From Pseudomonadota bacterium (GTDB taxonomy: Bacteria > Pseudomonadota > Alphaproteobacteria > Rhodobacterales > Rhodobacteraceae): a DNA stretch of 64,000 nt. A model generated the notes under the pieces. It was not told the origin of the DNA and searched no databases. It was given only the letters and a program-made list of their open reading frames with translations. The position numbers were made by a program, and so were the translations under genes. This document shows, in pieces, positions 34,284 through 43,497 of the stretch; the first letter of the stretch is position 1; the number at the start of each line of letters is the position of its first letter. The DNA lies in the NCBI GenBank assembly GCA_020161615.1, contig JAIUPD010000003.1:462507-526506 (forward strand), written 5' to 3'.

Positions 34284-36278
34284 CTATTGGGATTCGGTCG
34301 GGGTCTCGTCGCTCGCCTCTTCGTCGCCCGAGCCGATGGTCGGCGCATCGGCGCCCTGGCTTCCGGGGCGCGGACGCGGGCGGATCGTGTCGGCGTCCGG
34401 GGAATGTATATCGAAGGTGAGCTGGGCTTCCAGTGCCGGATCGATCGGTTCGGGCGGTGCCTCGGGACGGATCAGGCGGAATTCGATGCGGCGGTTGGCC
34501 TCGCGCCCGGCCTCGGTGCCGTTGTCGGCGATGGGATCGGCCGCGCCATAGCCCTGCGCCACCAGCGAGGCGACCAGCACGCGCCGGGCAAGAAGCGCGT
34601 TGATCACCGCCTCGGCCCGGGCCTGGCTGAGGTTGAGGTTGGTCTCCTCACGCCCCTGGCTGTCGGTATAACCCGCCACCTCGAAGGGCAGCTCGCCGCA
34701 TTCGCGCAGCACATCGGCGATGCGGTCGATGACCGGGGCCGAGGCGCTGTTGATCTCGGTCGCGCCGGGGTCGAAGGTGATCTTGGTTTCGCGCTGGATG
34801 TCGTGGATCCGGGCCTCGCAATTGTCGGGCGTGGGCGCATTGGCCACCGGGTCCAGCGCTTCGTCGTAGCGGACCTGCACGTCGATCCGCGCCTCGCTGC
34901 CCAGCCCCTGCAGCAGCGCCTGGGTGACCTGGCTGCGCGCATCGGGGTTGCCCGAGACGCCGCTGATCCGCACGCGGTCGGCGCGGACCAGTGCCTCGCC
35001 ATGGTGCAATTCGGCCAGGGCCTCGATCACCGTGAGCACCCGCACCGCCCAACCCGCGGGCAGTTCGGGATCGAGCCGCGCGCCGATCTCCACCGCGTCG
35101 CGGCCGAACCGGGCGTTGGCAAAGGCGCTGACGGCAGCGCGGATCCTCTCGTCGGGCAGACGCCCGGCCAGCGACAGTTGCCCCTCTTCGGTCAGGCGCA
35201 ACTGCACCTCGGGCGCGGCATCCGCGTCGGGCTCGACCTCGGGCGGCGGGTCGAGGTGGCGGGCCGAGAGGCTGAAAGCCTCGGGCAGCGCGGTTTCCAG
35301 CGTGCCGACCGCGCGGTCGAAATCGCTGCCGGAGACGGTATGCGGGATGGCCAGGATCACCGTCCCGTCGGAAATGGTCAGGTTCCCCTCGCCCAGCGAG
35401 GACAGCGCGGCGATGGCCAGCGCAGCGCTTTCCCCCCAGCGCGGGCTGGGCGCGCCCAGCGCCAGCGGACAGACCAGCCGCCGGGTGAAACCTTCGCGGG
35501 CCAGCGCAGTGGCGATGGTCTGCTGCGCCTCCTCCGTATCGGCGTTGCAGGCGCCGACATGCAGCACGCCCCCCTCGGCATCGACGCGCAGCAGGAAAGG
35601 CGCGGCGACCGGGCGCGGCGCGATCAGGTCGAGCGTCAGGACCTGGCCCCGGGGTGCCATGCCGCGCAGCTCCTCTTCCAGGCTGCGGCGTTGCTCGGGC
35701 CCGTCGACCAGCGCCTCGACCTCGATGCGCCCGGCAGTGACGGAAATGCGCCCGACCTCGAACTTCTCCAGCGCGGCGACGGCGAAATCGGTGGCCGCGA
35801 CCCAGCCACCCGGCACGGCGTAATCCGAGGTCTGCAGCAGATCCTCGATCGTCAGCTCCGGCAGCGCATCGCGCAGGCGCTCGGCGATGGGCGCGCGACC
35901 GGGCCGCGCCGGTACCAGGCCGATGACCGACAGATCGTCGCGGTTGCGCATCATCTCGACCCGGAACACCGGGGCGACGGTGGCGTTGCGCTGGGTCACG
36001 GCGATGGTTTCCGAGATCCGTGTGGCATCCACCACCCCGCCCGCGACCTGCAAGGCGTTGATCCGCGCGCTTTCATCGGGCGCGGTGCCCGCCAGCGTCA
36101 CGTCGAGCCCGTCCAGCGTCACCTGCACCCAGCCGATATGCGCCTGGGCAAAGGCCTGCTGCAGCGCTTCGGCGGTCCGCCGTTCCAGCAGGGCGACCAG
36201 CAAGAGCGCCGTCCCCAGGGCCAGCACCGCCGCCGCCACGAAGGCCGCGATCGAAACGAGCAGGGTTTTTCGTGACAT
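34284..36278 (-). CDS. BON-repeat and OmpA-domain envelope protein
   Basis: A 664-residue protein with an uncleaved-looking N-terminal membrane helix (LLVSIAAFVAAAVLALGTAL). Several BON-like units follow (for example VQVTLDGLDVTLAGTAPDES near residue 52 and LRLTEEGQLSLAGRLPDERI near 370), then an OmpA C-terminal peptidoglycan-binding domain at residues ~500-610 (KITFDPGATEINSASAPVID; VAGYTDSQGREETNLNLSQA; GYGAADPIADNGTEAGREAN). The tail is acidic and Pro-rich. It is probably anchored in the inner membrane and spans the periplasm to peptidoglycan, a trait of the so-called OmpA/MotB-domain linkers. Ends just before the coiled-coil gene (23 bases). Confidence 0.8.
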   Translation of the reverse strand: MSRKTLLVSIAAFVAAAVLALGTALLLVALLERRTAEALQQAFAQAHIGWVQVTLDGLDVTLAGTAPDESARINALQVAGGVVDATRISETIAVTQRNATVAPVFRVEMMRNRDDLSVIGLVPARPGRAPIAERLRDALPELTIEDLLQTSDYAVPGGWVAATDFAVAALEKFEVGRISVTAGRIEVEALVDGPEQRRSLEEELRGMAPRGQVLTLDLIAPRPVAAPFLLRVDAEGGVLHVGACNADTEEAQQTIATALAREGFTRRLVCPLALGAPSPRWGESAALAIAALSSLGEGNLTISDGTVILAIPHTVSGSDFDRAVGTLETALPEAFSLSARHLDPPPEVEPDADAAPEVQLRLTEEGQLSLAGRLPDERIRAAVSAFANARFGRDAVEIGARLDPELPAGWAVRVLTVIEALAELHHGEALVRADRVRISGVSGNPDARSQVTQALLQGLGSEARIDVQVRYDEALDPVANAPTPDNCEARIHDIQRETKITFDPGATEINSASAPVIDRIADVLRECGELPFEVAGYTDSQGREETNLNLSQARAEAVINALLARRVLVASLVAQGYGAADPIADNGTEAGREANRRIEFRLIRPEAPPEPIDPALEAQLTFDIHSPDADTIRPRPRPGSQGADAPTIGSGDEEASDETPTESQ

Positions 36279-36348
36279 GGAGCATCCGTATCGGCAGCCC
36301 GGCCGGGCCTGTCAGGCCTGACCTAGCCGCATCGGGGGGGCGATGCAA

Positions 36349-37353
36349 TCACACCAGCAGGGCAGCGGCAAGAATCAGCACAACGATCAGCCCGGCATCC
36401 CGGTTCGAGCGGAAAAGCCCCAGCAACACACCGGAATCATGGATATTCAGCCGGCGCAACTGCCAGTTGAGATGCGCGCCGAAGGCCCAGGCCCCGGCCA
36501 GCGTCAGCGACAGCAACAGTGGCTGGGCCAGGGGGGCAAGCGCGTAGATGATCGCCAGCGACATCAGGACGACCGAGGCGACCAGGAACCCCCTGAGCCA
36601 GTTCTCGGTATTCTCGCCGAAAAGCCGGGCGGTGGATTTGACGCCGATCAACGCATCATCCTCGCGGTCCTGATGGGCATAGATCGTGTCATAGAACAGC
36701 GTCCAGGCGATGCCCGCGACATAGAGCACCACGGCAGGCCAGTCGAGGTGCCCGGCCTGCGCCGTCCAGCCCAGCAGCGCACCCCAGTTGAAGGCCAGCC
36801 CCAGAAACGCCTGCGGCCACCAGGTGAAGCGTTTGGCGAAGGGATAGATCGCGACCGGCAGCAGCGCCAGCACGCCGAGGAAGATCGCGGCGCCGTTGAA
36901 GGTCAGCAGCAGCAGGAACGAGGCCACCATCTGGATCGCCATCCAGATCAGCGCCTCGCGCACCGTCACCGCGCCCGAGGCCAGCGGCCGGTTGCGCGTG
37001 CGCTCGACCTTGTCGTCGATGTCGCGGTCGGTGATGTCGTTCCAGGTGCAGCCCGCGCCCCGCATCAGGAACGCGCCCAGCGCCATGGCGATCATCAGCC
37101 AGAGCGTGCCCAGACCCCGTGTCTCGGGATAGGCCAGCGCCGCCAGCAGCACGCCCCACCAGCAGGGCAGCAGCAGAAGCCAGGTGCCGATCGGCCGGTC
37201 GGCCCGGCTGAGCCTGAGATAGGGTTTCAGATCGTCGGGCGCCTTGGTGTCGACCCAGTTGTCCGCAACCCGGTCCTGGATCGCGCGATCCTCGGCAGAT
37301 CCCTCCTGCCGCTCGGGCGCGCCGCCCTCTGGTGTTTGCCCTGACCCGGTCAT
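36349..37353 (-). CDS. ubiA: 4-hydroxybenzoate polyprenyltransferase
   Basis: A 334-residue inner-membrane prenyltransferase that attaches the polyprenyl tail in ubiquinone synthesis. About eight to nine membrane helices are present with the two Mg/diphosphate-binding Asp-rich motifs: NDITDRDIDDKV (first, near residue 108) and YAHQDREDD (second, near 230). The N-terminal 40 residues are hydrophilic. ATG 37353 is 12 bases from the divergent rsmE start. The frame continues upstream as a long antisense frame through rsmE, which is not coding. Confidence 0.93.
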   Translation of the reverse strand: MTGSGQTPEGGAPERQEGSAEDRAIQDRVADNWVDTKAPDDLKPYLRLSRADRPIGTWLLLLPCWWGVLLAALAYPETRGLGTLWLMIAMALGAFLMRGAGCTWNDITDRDIDDKVERTRNRPLASGAVTVREALIWMAIQMVASFLLLLTFNGAAIFLGVLALLPVAIYPFAKRFTWWPQAFLGLAFNWGALLGWTAQAGHLDWPAVVLYVAGIAWTLFYDTIYAHQDREDDALIGVKSTARLFGENTENWLRGFLVASVVLMSLAIIYALAPLAQPLLLSLTLAGAWAFGAHLNWQLRRLNIHDSGVLLGLFRSNRDAGLIVVLILAAALLV

Positions 37354-37365
37354 ACACTCCCGTCC

Positions 37366-38118
37366 ATGCCTAGCGACTTGTCCCGGAACGATCCCCGCCC
37401 CAGGGTGCGCCTCTATGTAGAGCAAGCGCCGGGCCAAGGGCAACACATCGCGATGACGCAGGAGCAGGCCCATTACCTGGGCAATGTCATGCGCCTGTCC
37501 GAGGGGGCCGAGGTTGCCGTTTTCGACGGCAGATCGGGCGAATGGCGGGCCCGGATCGCCGCGATCTCCCGGCGCGGCGGCACGCTGACCTGCGAAGCGA
37601 TGGTCGCGCCACAGCTCGATCCGCCCGACCTGTGGCTGCTGTTCGCGCCGATCAAGAAGGCGCGGACCGATTTCATCGTCGAAAAGGCGGTCGAAATGGG
37701 GGCGGCCCGCATCCTGCCGGTGCAGACCGAGTTCACCAATGCCGAGCGCATCCGCCGCGACCGCCTGCAGGCCCATGCCATCGAGGCGGCCGAGCAATCG
37801 GGCGGCACCTTCGTGCCCGAGGTGGCGGAGCTTCAGCGCCTCGACCGGCTGCTGGCCGACTGGCCTGCGGGGCGCAGCCTCTGGTGGGCCGACGAAAGCC
37901 TGGCCGGGGCCGAGCTTGCCGACCCCGCCCCCGCCCCCGCCGCCATCCTGATCGGCCCCGAAGGCGGTTTTTCCCCTGCCGAACGTGCGCGGCTCAAGGC
38001 GCTGCCGCAGATCCGCCGCCTCTCGCTCGGCCCGCGGATCCTGCGCGCCGATACCGCGGCGGTGGCAGCGCTGACCCTCTGGCAGGCCCGCCATGGCGAC
38101 TGGCCGCGCCAGAGCTGA
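37366..38118 (+). CDS. rsmE: 16S rRNA (uracil-1498-N3)-methyltransferase
   Basis: A 250-residue SPOUT methyltransferase that methylates U1498 of 16S rRNA. An N-terminal PUA-like domain (RLYVEQAPGQG ... HYLGNVMRLSEGAEVAVFDG) is followed by the knotted C-terminal domain with KKARTDFIVEKAVEMGAARI, EQSGGTFVPEV, and the SAM-binding loop LIGPEGGFSPAERARL plus LSLGPRILRADTAAVAAL. Divergent from ubiA with only 12 bases between start codons. Confidence 0.94.
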   Translation: MPSDLSRNDPRPRVRLYVEQAPGQGQHIAMTQEQAHYLGNVMRLSEGAEVAVFDGRSGEWRARIAAISRRGGTLTCEAMVAPQLDPPDLWLLFAPIKKARTDFIVEKAVEMGAARILPVQTEFTNAERIRRDRLQAHAIEAAEQSGGTFVPEVAELQRLDRLLADWPAGRSLWWADESLAGAELADPAPAPAAILIGPEGGFSPAERARLKALPQIRRLSLGPRILRADTAAVAALTLWQARHGDWPRQS

Positions 38119-38123
38119 CCCTT

Positions 38124-38142
38124 CATTCTGCCCGAAATACGC
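38124..38142. repeat. CATTCTGCCxGAAATACGC intergenic repeat, copy 2
   Basis: CATTCTGCCCGAAATACGC starts six bases after the rsmE stop and differs from the copy at 19090-19108 at one position. The rest of the gap to the GNAT gene (38143-38310) is a GC-rich stretch with GGGCGGGCGGGAGC and no visible gene. Confidence 0.6.
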
Positions 38143-38310
38143 CTGCGACACCGCCACAAGCGCCGCCGTCGCCGGATTGCGACGGGCCGCGCGCGGGGCG
38201 GGCGGGCGGGAGCGCGCGGCCCGCCGCGGCCCGGCCTTTCCACGGGCCCCTCCCTTTACACAGCCGCCGAAACCCGCCATCCCTCGCTGACCCCCTCCGA
38301 GGCCCGCCCG

Positions 38311-39174
38311 ATGACCGACATGAACCCGGCCCGCGACGCCGACCTGCCCGAGGTCGAGGCCTTCCTCGCGGATCATGCCCCGACCTCGATGCTGCTGCGC
38401 GCCAATCTCAGGCGCTACGGACTGGGCGACAGGCGCAGCCCGCGCGCCGTCTCGCTGGTGCTGCTGCGCGACAACGGGCGCATCACCGGCCTTCTCGGCA
38501 TGACCAACGCGGGCTTCGCCATGCTGCAGGCGCCCGCGGCCGGGGGCGACGAATGGCGGGACCTCGCGCGCTGGCTGGGCGGACGGCGGCTTGCGGGGCT
38601 GACCGGCGAAAGCGGCCAGGCCGCGGCGCTGATCGCCGCCCTGGGCCTGCCCGAATCCGCCTTCCTCCACCGCGCGACCGAGCCGCTCTACCATCTCGAC
38701 CTCGCCGCGCTCGACCTCTCGACGCTGGCCCCCGGCACGATCCGTCGCCCGCGCGAGCGGGACCGCGACCTGCTGACCGCCTGGTATACGGGTTTCGAGG
38801 CCAGCGCGCTGAACACGCCCCCTGCCCTGGCCGCCGACCGTGGGGCCGACCGGGCGGATCTGGCCATCGACGGCGATCACGTGCGCCTGTTCGAGCGGGA
38901 CGAAACCCCGCTCGCCATGACCGCCTTCAACGCCGAATTGCCCGGGATCGTGCAGGTCGGCGGCGTCTATACCCCGCCCGAGGGCCGCAACCGCCGCGCC
39001 GCCCGCAGCGCCGTCGGCCTGCATCTGGCCGAGGCGCGGCGCTATGGCGTGCGGCAGGCGGTGCTGGCCGCCGCCTCGCCCGCGGCCTGCCGCAGCTACG
39101 AGGCCCTGGGCTTCCGCCCCGTCGGCCAGATGACCCTGGCGCTGCTGCACGCCCCGGCGGGGGCCGCGCCATGA
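38311..39174 (+). CDS. GNAT-family N-acetyltransferase
   Basis: A 287-residue protein with a GNAT domain in its C-terminal half: VQVGGVYTPPEGRNRRAARS is the acetyl-CoA pyrophosphate loop (Q/RxxGxG/A variant), followed by VGLHLAEARRYG and AACRSYEALGFRPVGQM (motif B). The N-terminal half (DADLPEVEAFLADHAPTSML) looks like a degenerate first GNAT repeat, as in two-domain acetyltransferases. Substrate unknown. It overlaps the next gene by ATGA and is inserted between rsmE and gshA, which are often adjacent in relatives. Confidence 0.82.
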   Translation: MTDMNPARDADLPEVEAFLADHAPTSMLLRANLRRYGLGDRRSPRAVSLVLLRDNGRITGLLGMTNAGFAMLQAPAAGGDEWRDLARWLGGRRLAGLTGESGQAAALIAALGLPESAFLHRATEPLYHLDLAALDLSTLAPGTIRRPRERDRDLLTAWYTGFEASALNTPPALAADRGADRADLAIDGDHVRLFERDETPLAMTAFNAELPGIVQVGGVYTPPEGRNRRAARSAVGLHLAEARRYGVRQAVLAAASPAACRSYEALGFRPVGQMTLALLHAPAGAAP

Positions 39175-39686
39175 CCCGCTTCATCCGCCCCGCCGCCCGC
39201 GCCGCGCTCCGTCGATGGGCCGAAACCGGCGCGGCGCTGGCGCTGGTGCTGGCCGGACTCTGGTGGGGCTTTTCCGGCCCGGGCCCGGTGCATTGGCTGG
39301 GCTGGGCGCTGGCGCTGCTGGGCGTCGGGCTGACCATCGGTGCGGTGCAGCGCGCGCTTTTCGCCGCGGGTGGCCTCGGCTCGGGGCTGATCGAGGTCGT
39401 CGAGGGCGAGGTGCGCTATTTCGGCCCGCGCGGCGGCGGGGTGCTGGCGCTCGACCTCATGGTCGCGCTCTCGCTCAGCGCCGATGCCGCCTATTGGCTG
39501 GTCGAGGGCAAGGACGGCACGGTGCTGGTCATCCCCCGCGCGGCCTCGGGTCACGAGGCGCTGTTCGATGCCTTTGCCGCGCTGCCGGGCTTCGACATGG
39601 CGCGGCTGCTGCGCATGGTGGCGCAGGGTCCGGCGCCCCGGGCGCGGCTGGTGTGGCGACATCCCGATCGGCGCCTCTTGACTTGA
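39171..39686 (+). CDS. Two-helix membrane protein of unknown function
   Basis: A 171-residue protein with two transmembrane helices (GAALALVLAGLWWGFSG; WLGWALALLGVGLTIGAV) and a cytoplasmic beta domain (GLIEVVEGEVRYFGPRGGGV, SADAAYWLVEGKDGTVLVIP), a plan that resembles the PH-domain proteins at 23.8-24.9 kb but without clear motif identity. It starts by ATGA overlap with the GNAT gene and lies 57 bases before gshA. Confidence 0.65.
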   Translation: MTRFIRPAARAALRRWAETGAALALVLAGLWWGFSGPGPVHWLGWALALLGVGLTIGAVQRALFAAGGLGSGLIEVVEGEVRYFGPRGGGVLALDLMVALSLSADAAYWLVEGKDGTVLVIPRAASGHEALFDAFAALPGFDMARLLRMVAQGPAPRARLVWRHPDRRLLT

Positions 39687-39743
39687 GCCGTGACGCGAGA
39701 CAGGTCTGGGGTCCACAGAGACCCAGCCGGAGCGCCTTTTCCC

Positions 39744-41114
39744 ATGTCCATCCCCCAGTCCGGCGGCGGGCCGATCGAGCATCGCGACCAATTGGCCGAA
39801 TACCTCGCCTCGGGCTGCAAGCCCGAAAGCGACTGGCGCATCGGCACCGAGCACGAGAAATTCGGCTATTGCAAGGACAGCCTGCAACCCCTGCCCTATG
39901 ACGGCGAGCGGTCGATCCGCATGGTGCTGGAGGGGTTACGCGACCGCTACGGCTGGCAGCCGGTTCTGGAAGGCGACAAGCTGATCGGCCTGACGCGGGA
40001 CGGCGCCAATGTCAGCCTGGAGCCGGGCGGGCAGCTGGAACTCTCGGGCGCGCCGCTCGAATCGATCCACCAGACCTGCGACGAGGTGAACGAACACCTG
40101 CGCGAGGTGAAATCCATTGCCGATGCGGTCGGCGTGGGCTTCATCGGCCTCGGCGCCGCGCCGGTCTGGACGCATGAGCAGATGCCGCTGATGCCCAAGG
40201 GCCGCTACCGGCTGATGGACGGCTACATGCAGAAAGTGGGCACCCACGGCACGCAGATGATGCGGCGCACCTGCACCGTGCAGGTCAACCTCGACTTCGC
40301 GTCCGAGGCCGATATGGTGCAGAAGCTGCGCGTGTCGCTGGCGCTGCAATCGGTCGCCACCGCGCTTTTCGCCAATTCCCCTTTCTTCGAGGGCAAGGAG
40401 AACGGCCACAAATCCTGGCGCTCGCGCATCTGGCGCGACCTTGACCCTGCCCGCACCGGCACTCTGCCCTTCGCCTTCGAGGATGGGATGGGCTTCGAGC
40501 GTTATGTGGATTACGCGCTCGATGTGCCGATGTATTTCGTCTACCGCGACGGCAAGTATATCAATGCCCTGGGCCAGTCCTTCCGCGATTTCCTCAAGGG
40601 CCAGCTGCCAGCCCTGCCGGGCGAGGTGCCGACGCTTTCGGATTGGGCCGATCACCTGACGACCATCTTCCCCGAGGCGCGGCTGAAGAAATACCTGGAG
40701 ATGCGCGGGGCCGATGGCGGCCAGTGGCGCCGCCTCTGCGCGCTGCCGGCCTTCTGGGTCGGGTTGCTCTACGACCAGTCGTCGCTCGATGCCGCCTGGG
40801 ACCTGTGCAAGCACTGGGATGCGGAAACCCGTGAGGCGCTGCGCAAGGCCGCCAGCATCGACGGGCTGCAGGCCGAGACGCATGGCGTCAACATGCTGAC
40901 CCTCGCGCGGGAACTGGTGGGTATCGCCGAGGCCGGGCTCAAGGCACGCGCGCGCCCGGGTGCCGGCGGCCTGATCCCCGACGAGACGCATTTCCTCAAT
41001 GCGCTGAAGGAAAGCGTCGAGACGGGTATGGTGCCTGCCGACGAGTTGCTGGCCCATTACCGGGGCGACTGGCAGGGCGACCTGAGCCGGATCTACGCCG
41101 AATACAGCTATTGA
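39744..41114 (+). CDS. gshA: Glutamate-cysteine ligase
   Basis: A 456-residue GCS2/plant-type enzyme, catalysing the first and limiting step of glutathione synthesis. Conserved parts are WRIGTEHEKFGY near residue 31, VSLEPGGQLELSG near 91, YMQKVGTHGTQMMRRTCTVQ near 160, and DYALDVPMYFVYR near 255. Plant-type enzymes can be redox-controlled by disulfides; Cys residues are present (for example CKDSLQ and RTCTVQ) but no conclusion is drawn. ATG 39744 follows CCGGAGCG. A hairpin GCCGGG-ACAAA-CCCGGC (41115-41131) follows the stop but lacks a T-run. Confidence 0.94.
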   Translation: MSIPQSGGGPIEHRDQLAEYLASGCKPESDWRIGTEHEKFGYCKDSLQPLPYDGERSIRMVLEGLRDRYGWQPVLEGDKLIGLTRDGANVSLEPGGQLELSGAPLESIHQTCDEVNEHLREVKSIADAVGVGFIGLGAAPVWTHEQMPLMPKGRYRLMDGYMQKVGTHGTQMMRRTCTVQVNLDFASEADMVQKLRVSLALQSVATALFANSPFFEGKENGHKSWRSRIWRDLDPARTGTLPFAFEDGMGFERYVDYALDVPMYFVYRDGKYINALGQSFRDFLKGQLPALPGEVPTLSDWADHLTTIFPEARLKKYLEMRGADGGQWRRLCALPAFWVGLLYDQSSLDAAWDLCKHWDAETREALRKAASIDGLQAETHGVNMLTLARELVGIAEAGLKARARPGAGGLIPDETHFLNALKESVETGMVPADELLAHYRGDWQGDLSRIYAEYSY

Positions 41115-41153
41115 GCCGGGACAAACCCGGCCCAATTGCTGCGCCGGATCCGG

Positions 41154-41516
41154 TCAATAGCTGAACGGGTTCGGCCCGAATTCGTTGTCGCCCGGGTCGC
41201 TTTCGCGGATCATCCAGATGATCAGGACGATGATCCCGACCAGCGGGATCAGCGACAGGAACAGCCACCAGCCCGAGCGGCCGACGTCATGCAGGCGCCG
41301 GACGCTGACGGCGAGGCCGGGCAGCAGGATCACCAGCGAAAAGATGCCCGAGATCAGGCCGTTGCCATTGCCGAAGACGGCATAGTCGATGGCCGAGAAC
41401 ACGATCGTCCCCAGAAGGACGAACAGCACCCAATACCAGTATTCCGAGCGCGGGGCCCGGCCCTGGAAGGTGACGAACTTGGAAAAGCAGGTGGAAACGG
41501 CGGTGGAAAAATTCAT
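41154..41516 (-). CDS. DUF805 membrane protein
   Basis: A 120-residue inner-membrane protein of the DUF805 family. The family marks are FQGRAPRSEYWYW at the N terminus, four membrane helices, the RRLHDVGRSGWWLF motif after the third, and a hydrophilic end (RESDPGDNEFGPNP). Function is unknown in general. ATG 41516 is the first plausible start. Convergent with gshA. Confidence 0.88.
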   Translation of the reverse strand: MNFSTAVSTCFSKFVTFQGRAPRSEYWYWVLFVLLGTIVFSAIDYAVFGNGNGLISGIFSLVILLPGLAVSVRRLHDVGRSGWWLFLSLIPLVGIIVLIIWMIRESDPGDNEFGPNPFSY

Positions 41517-41643
41517 CGTTGGCAATCCCAGCAGCGGCACCCCATCGTGCCGCGCCCGATCCTAGGCCTTGTTCTGGCCAAATCAACGGGAATGCGCGCC
41601 CGAAGCGGGGCGCGCATGACGGCCAATCGGACCCTGTGCGGGC

Positions 41644-43158
41644 TCAGCCGGCCTTGGCGCGGAATTCGCGCATCAGGAAGTCGGGGACATGGTCGCCCAT
41701 GCCGACAACCGGCGCGTCGTCGCGATTGCGGTCGCGGTCGCGGCGGCCACGGCCATTGCGGTCGGACCGCTCGCCGCGCTGCTCGTCGCGGGCGGGCTTG
41801 ACGCTGGCCAGTTCCGCCACCGGCGCCGGGGCGGCGGCCACGGGGGCCTCCACGACGGCCTCGGCAACAGCCTCGACCGGCGCGGCGGCCGTCTCACGCG
41901 GGGGACGCTCGCCCCGCGGCTTGCGCTCGCCCCGCCGCGGACGTTCGGGCCGGTCGCCGTCGCGCTTGCACTCGGGACGCGCCGAGGATTCGGCGGCGGC
42001 TTCGGCGAAACCTTCGGGCGGCACGCCGCGCGGCAGTTTCTTCTGCAGAAGCGCCTCGATGGCGGCGAGGTATTTGTCGTCCGAGGGCGTGGCGATGGTG
42101 AAGGCCTTGCCCGAACGCCCTGCCCGGCCGGTGCGGCCGATGCGGTGGACATAATCCTCGGCGTGGCTAGGCACGTCGAAGTTGAAGACATGGCTCACGG
42201 CCGGAATATCCAGCCCGCGCGCCGCCACGTCCGAGGCGATCAGCAACCGCACCGTCCCGTCGCGGAACCCGTCGAGCGTGCGCGTGCGCACCGACTGATC
42301 CAGATCGCCATGGATCGGCGAGGCGTTGAACCCGTGCTTTTTCAGCGACTTGGCCACGACATCCACGTCGATCTTGCGGTTGCAGAAGATGATCGCGTTG
42401 GTGCAGGCGTCGCCCTCGGCCTCGATCAGCGAGCGCAGCATGGCGCGTTTCTCGCCGAAGGCGCGGTCGCGGCGGGTCGGCGTCAGTTCGATCAGCTGCT
42501 GTTCGATGGTCTCGGCGGTGGTCGCCTGACGCGCCACCTCGACCCGGGCCGGGTTCGACAGGAACATGTTGGTGATGCGCTCGATCTCGGGCGCCATGGT
42601 CGCCGAGAAGAACAGCGTCTGCCGGGTGAAGGGGGTCAGCTGGAAGATGCGCTCGATATCGGGGATGAAGCCCATGTCGAGCATCCGGTCAGCCTCGTCC
42701 ACGACCATGACTTCCACGCCGGTGAGCAAAAGCTTGCCGCGTTCGAAATGGTCGAGCAGGCGGCCGGGCGTCGCGATCAGCACGTCGACGCCACGGTCGA
42801 TCAGCTTGTCCTGTTCGGTGAACGAGACGCCGCCGATCAGCAGGGCCTTGGTCAACTTGGTATATTTCGCGTAGACGTCGAAATTCTCGGCCACCTGGGC
42901 GGCCAGTTCGCGCGTCGGCGCCAGCACCAGCGAGCGCGGCATCCGGGCCCGGGCGCGGCCCCGCGACAGGCGCGTGATCAGCGGCAGGGTGAACGAGGCA
43001 GTCTTGCCGGTGCCCGTCTGGGCGATGCCCAGCACGTCGCGGCCTTCCAGCGCCTCGGGGATCGCCTGCGCCTGGATCGGCGTGGGATTGTCATAGCCGG
43101 CTTCGGCAACGGCCTTGAGGACCTTGGGGTCCAGCTTCAGATCGGTAAACTTGGTCAT
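41644..43158 (-). CDS. DEAD-box ATP-dependent RNA helicase (RhlE-like)
   Basis: A 504-residue RNA helicase. All motifs are intact: Q motif (YDNPTPIQAQAIPEALEGRD), I AQTGTGKT, Ia PTRELAAQ, Ib TPGR, II DEADRMLDMGF, III SAT, IV IIFCNRK, V SDVAARGLDI and VI HRIGRTGRAG. After residue ~385 comes a tail of about 120 residues with two Arg-rich parts (RPERPRRGERKPRGERPP and RSDRNGRGRRDRDRNRDD) around an Ala/Pro/Val segment, typical of RNA-binding extensions. RhlE-type helicases act in ribosome assembly, RNA decay and cold adaptation. ATG 43158 starts the domain; the longer frame upstream lacks homology. Confidence 0.92.
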   Translation of the reverse strand: MTKFTDLKLDPKVLKAVAEAGYDNPTPIQAQAIPEALEGRDVLGIAQTGTGKTASFTLPLITRLSRGRARARMPRSLVLAPTRELAAQVAENFDVYAKYTKLTKALLIGGVSFTEQDKLIDRGVDVLIATPGRLLDHFERGKLLLTGVEVMVVDEADRMLDMGFIPDIERIFQLTPFTRQTLFFSATMAPEIERITNMFLSNPARVEVARQATTAETIEQQLIELTPTRRDRAFGEKRAMLRSLIEAEGDACTNAIIFCNRKIDVDVVAKSLKKHGFNASPIHGDLDQSVRTRTLDGFRDGTVRLLIASDVAARGLDIPAVSHVFNFDVPSHAEDYVHRIGRTGRAGRSGKAFTIATPSDDKYLAAIEALLQKKLPRGVPPEGFAEAAAESSARPECKRDGDRPERPRRGERKPRGERPPRETAAAPVEAVAEAVVEAPVAAAPAPVAELASVKPARDEQRGERSDRNGRGRRDRDRNRDDAPVVGMGDHVPDFLMREFRAKAG

Positions 43159-43497
43159 ATGCGTCCGTGGTTTGCGGCATCGGGCCGCAAGGAAGGGATG
43201 GGACGCCAGATTCCGCGCCCCGGCAGCGGTCGGGCCGCTGGTAAAAGCGGCGGCCAATGGCGCGCCCTACCCCGAATCTGCCTTTGGGTCAATGTCTACA
43301 GGCGGATTCATCTTCATACGGGTTCCAGCGGGGCAAGATTCTACCTATGCGGGAGAACGCGGCATGATCGAGGCAGAATCCGGCCCCGCGGTCGTCGTTA
43401 ACGCGCAATTAACCTTTTTTCCGCCCCACCCGGTCCCCGAACCGGTCTCAATTCGGGTCGAAAAAGAACCATCCGCGAAAGCGCAGAGGTCGGTTCC
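43159..43497. other. Divergent regulatory region, helicase / diguanylate cyclase
   Basis: A 339-base gap with no gene. On the plus strand the second half is AT-richer (GTTAACGCGCAATTAACC at 43397-43414 contains two GTTAA-type half sites in opposite orientation). CCGAACCGGTCTCAATTCGG (43437-43456) forms an imperfect palindrome about 40 bases before the cyclase start. These are possible operators; promoters of standard form are not obvious. Confidence 0.4.

Noticed and set aside
37354-39150. Long minus-strand open frame running upstream of ubiA through rsmE and the GNAT gene
   Set aside because: It is antisense to two well-supported genes and its composition (Gly/Gln/Arg/His-rich) is that of a shadow frame in GC-rich DNA; the ubiA domain begins at 37353.
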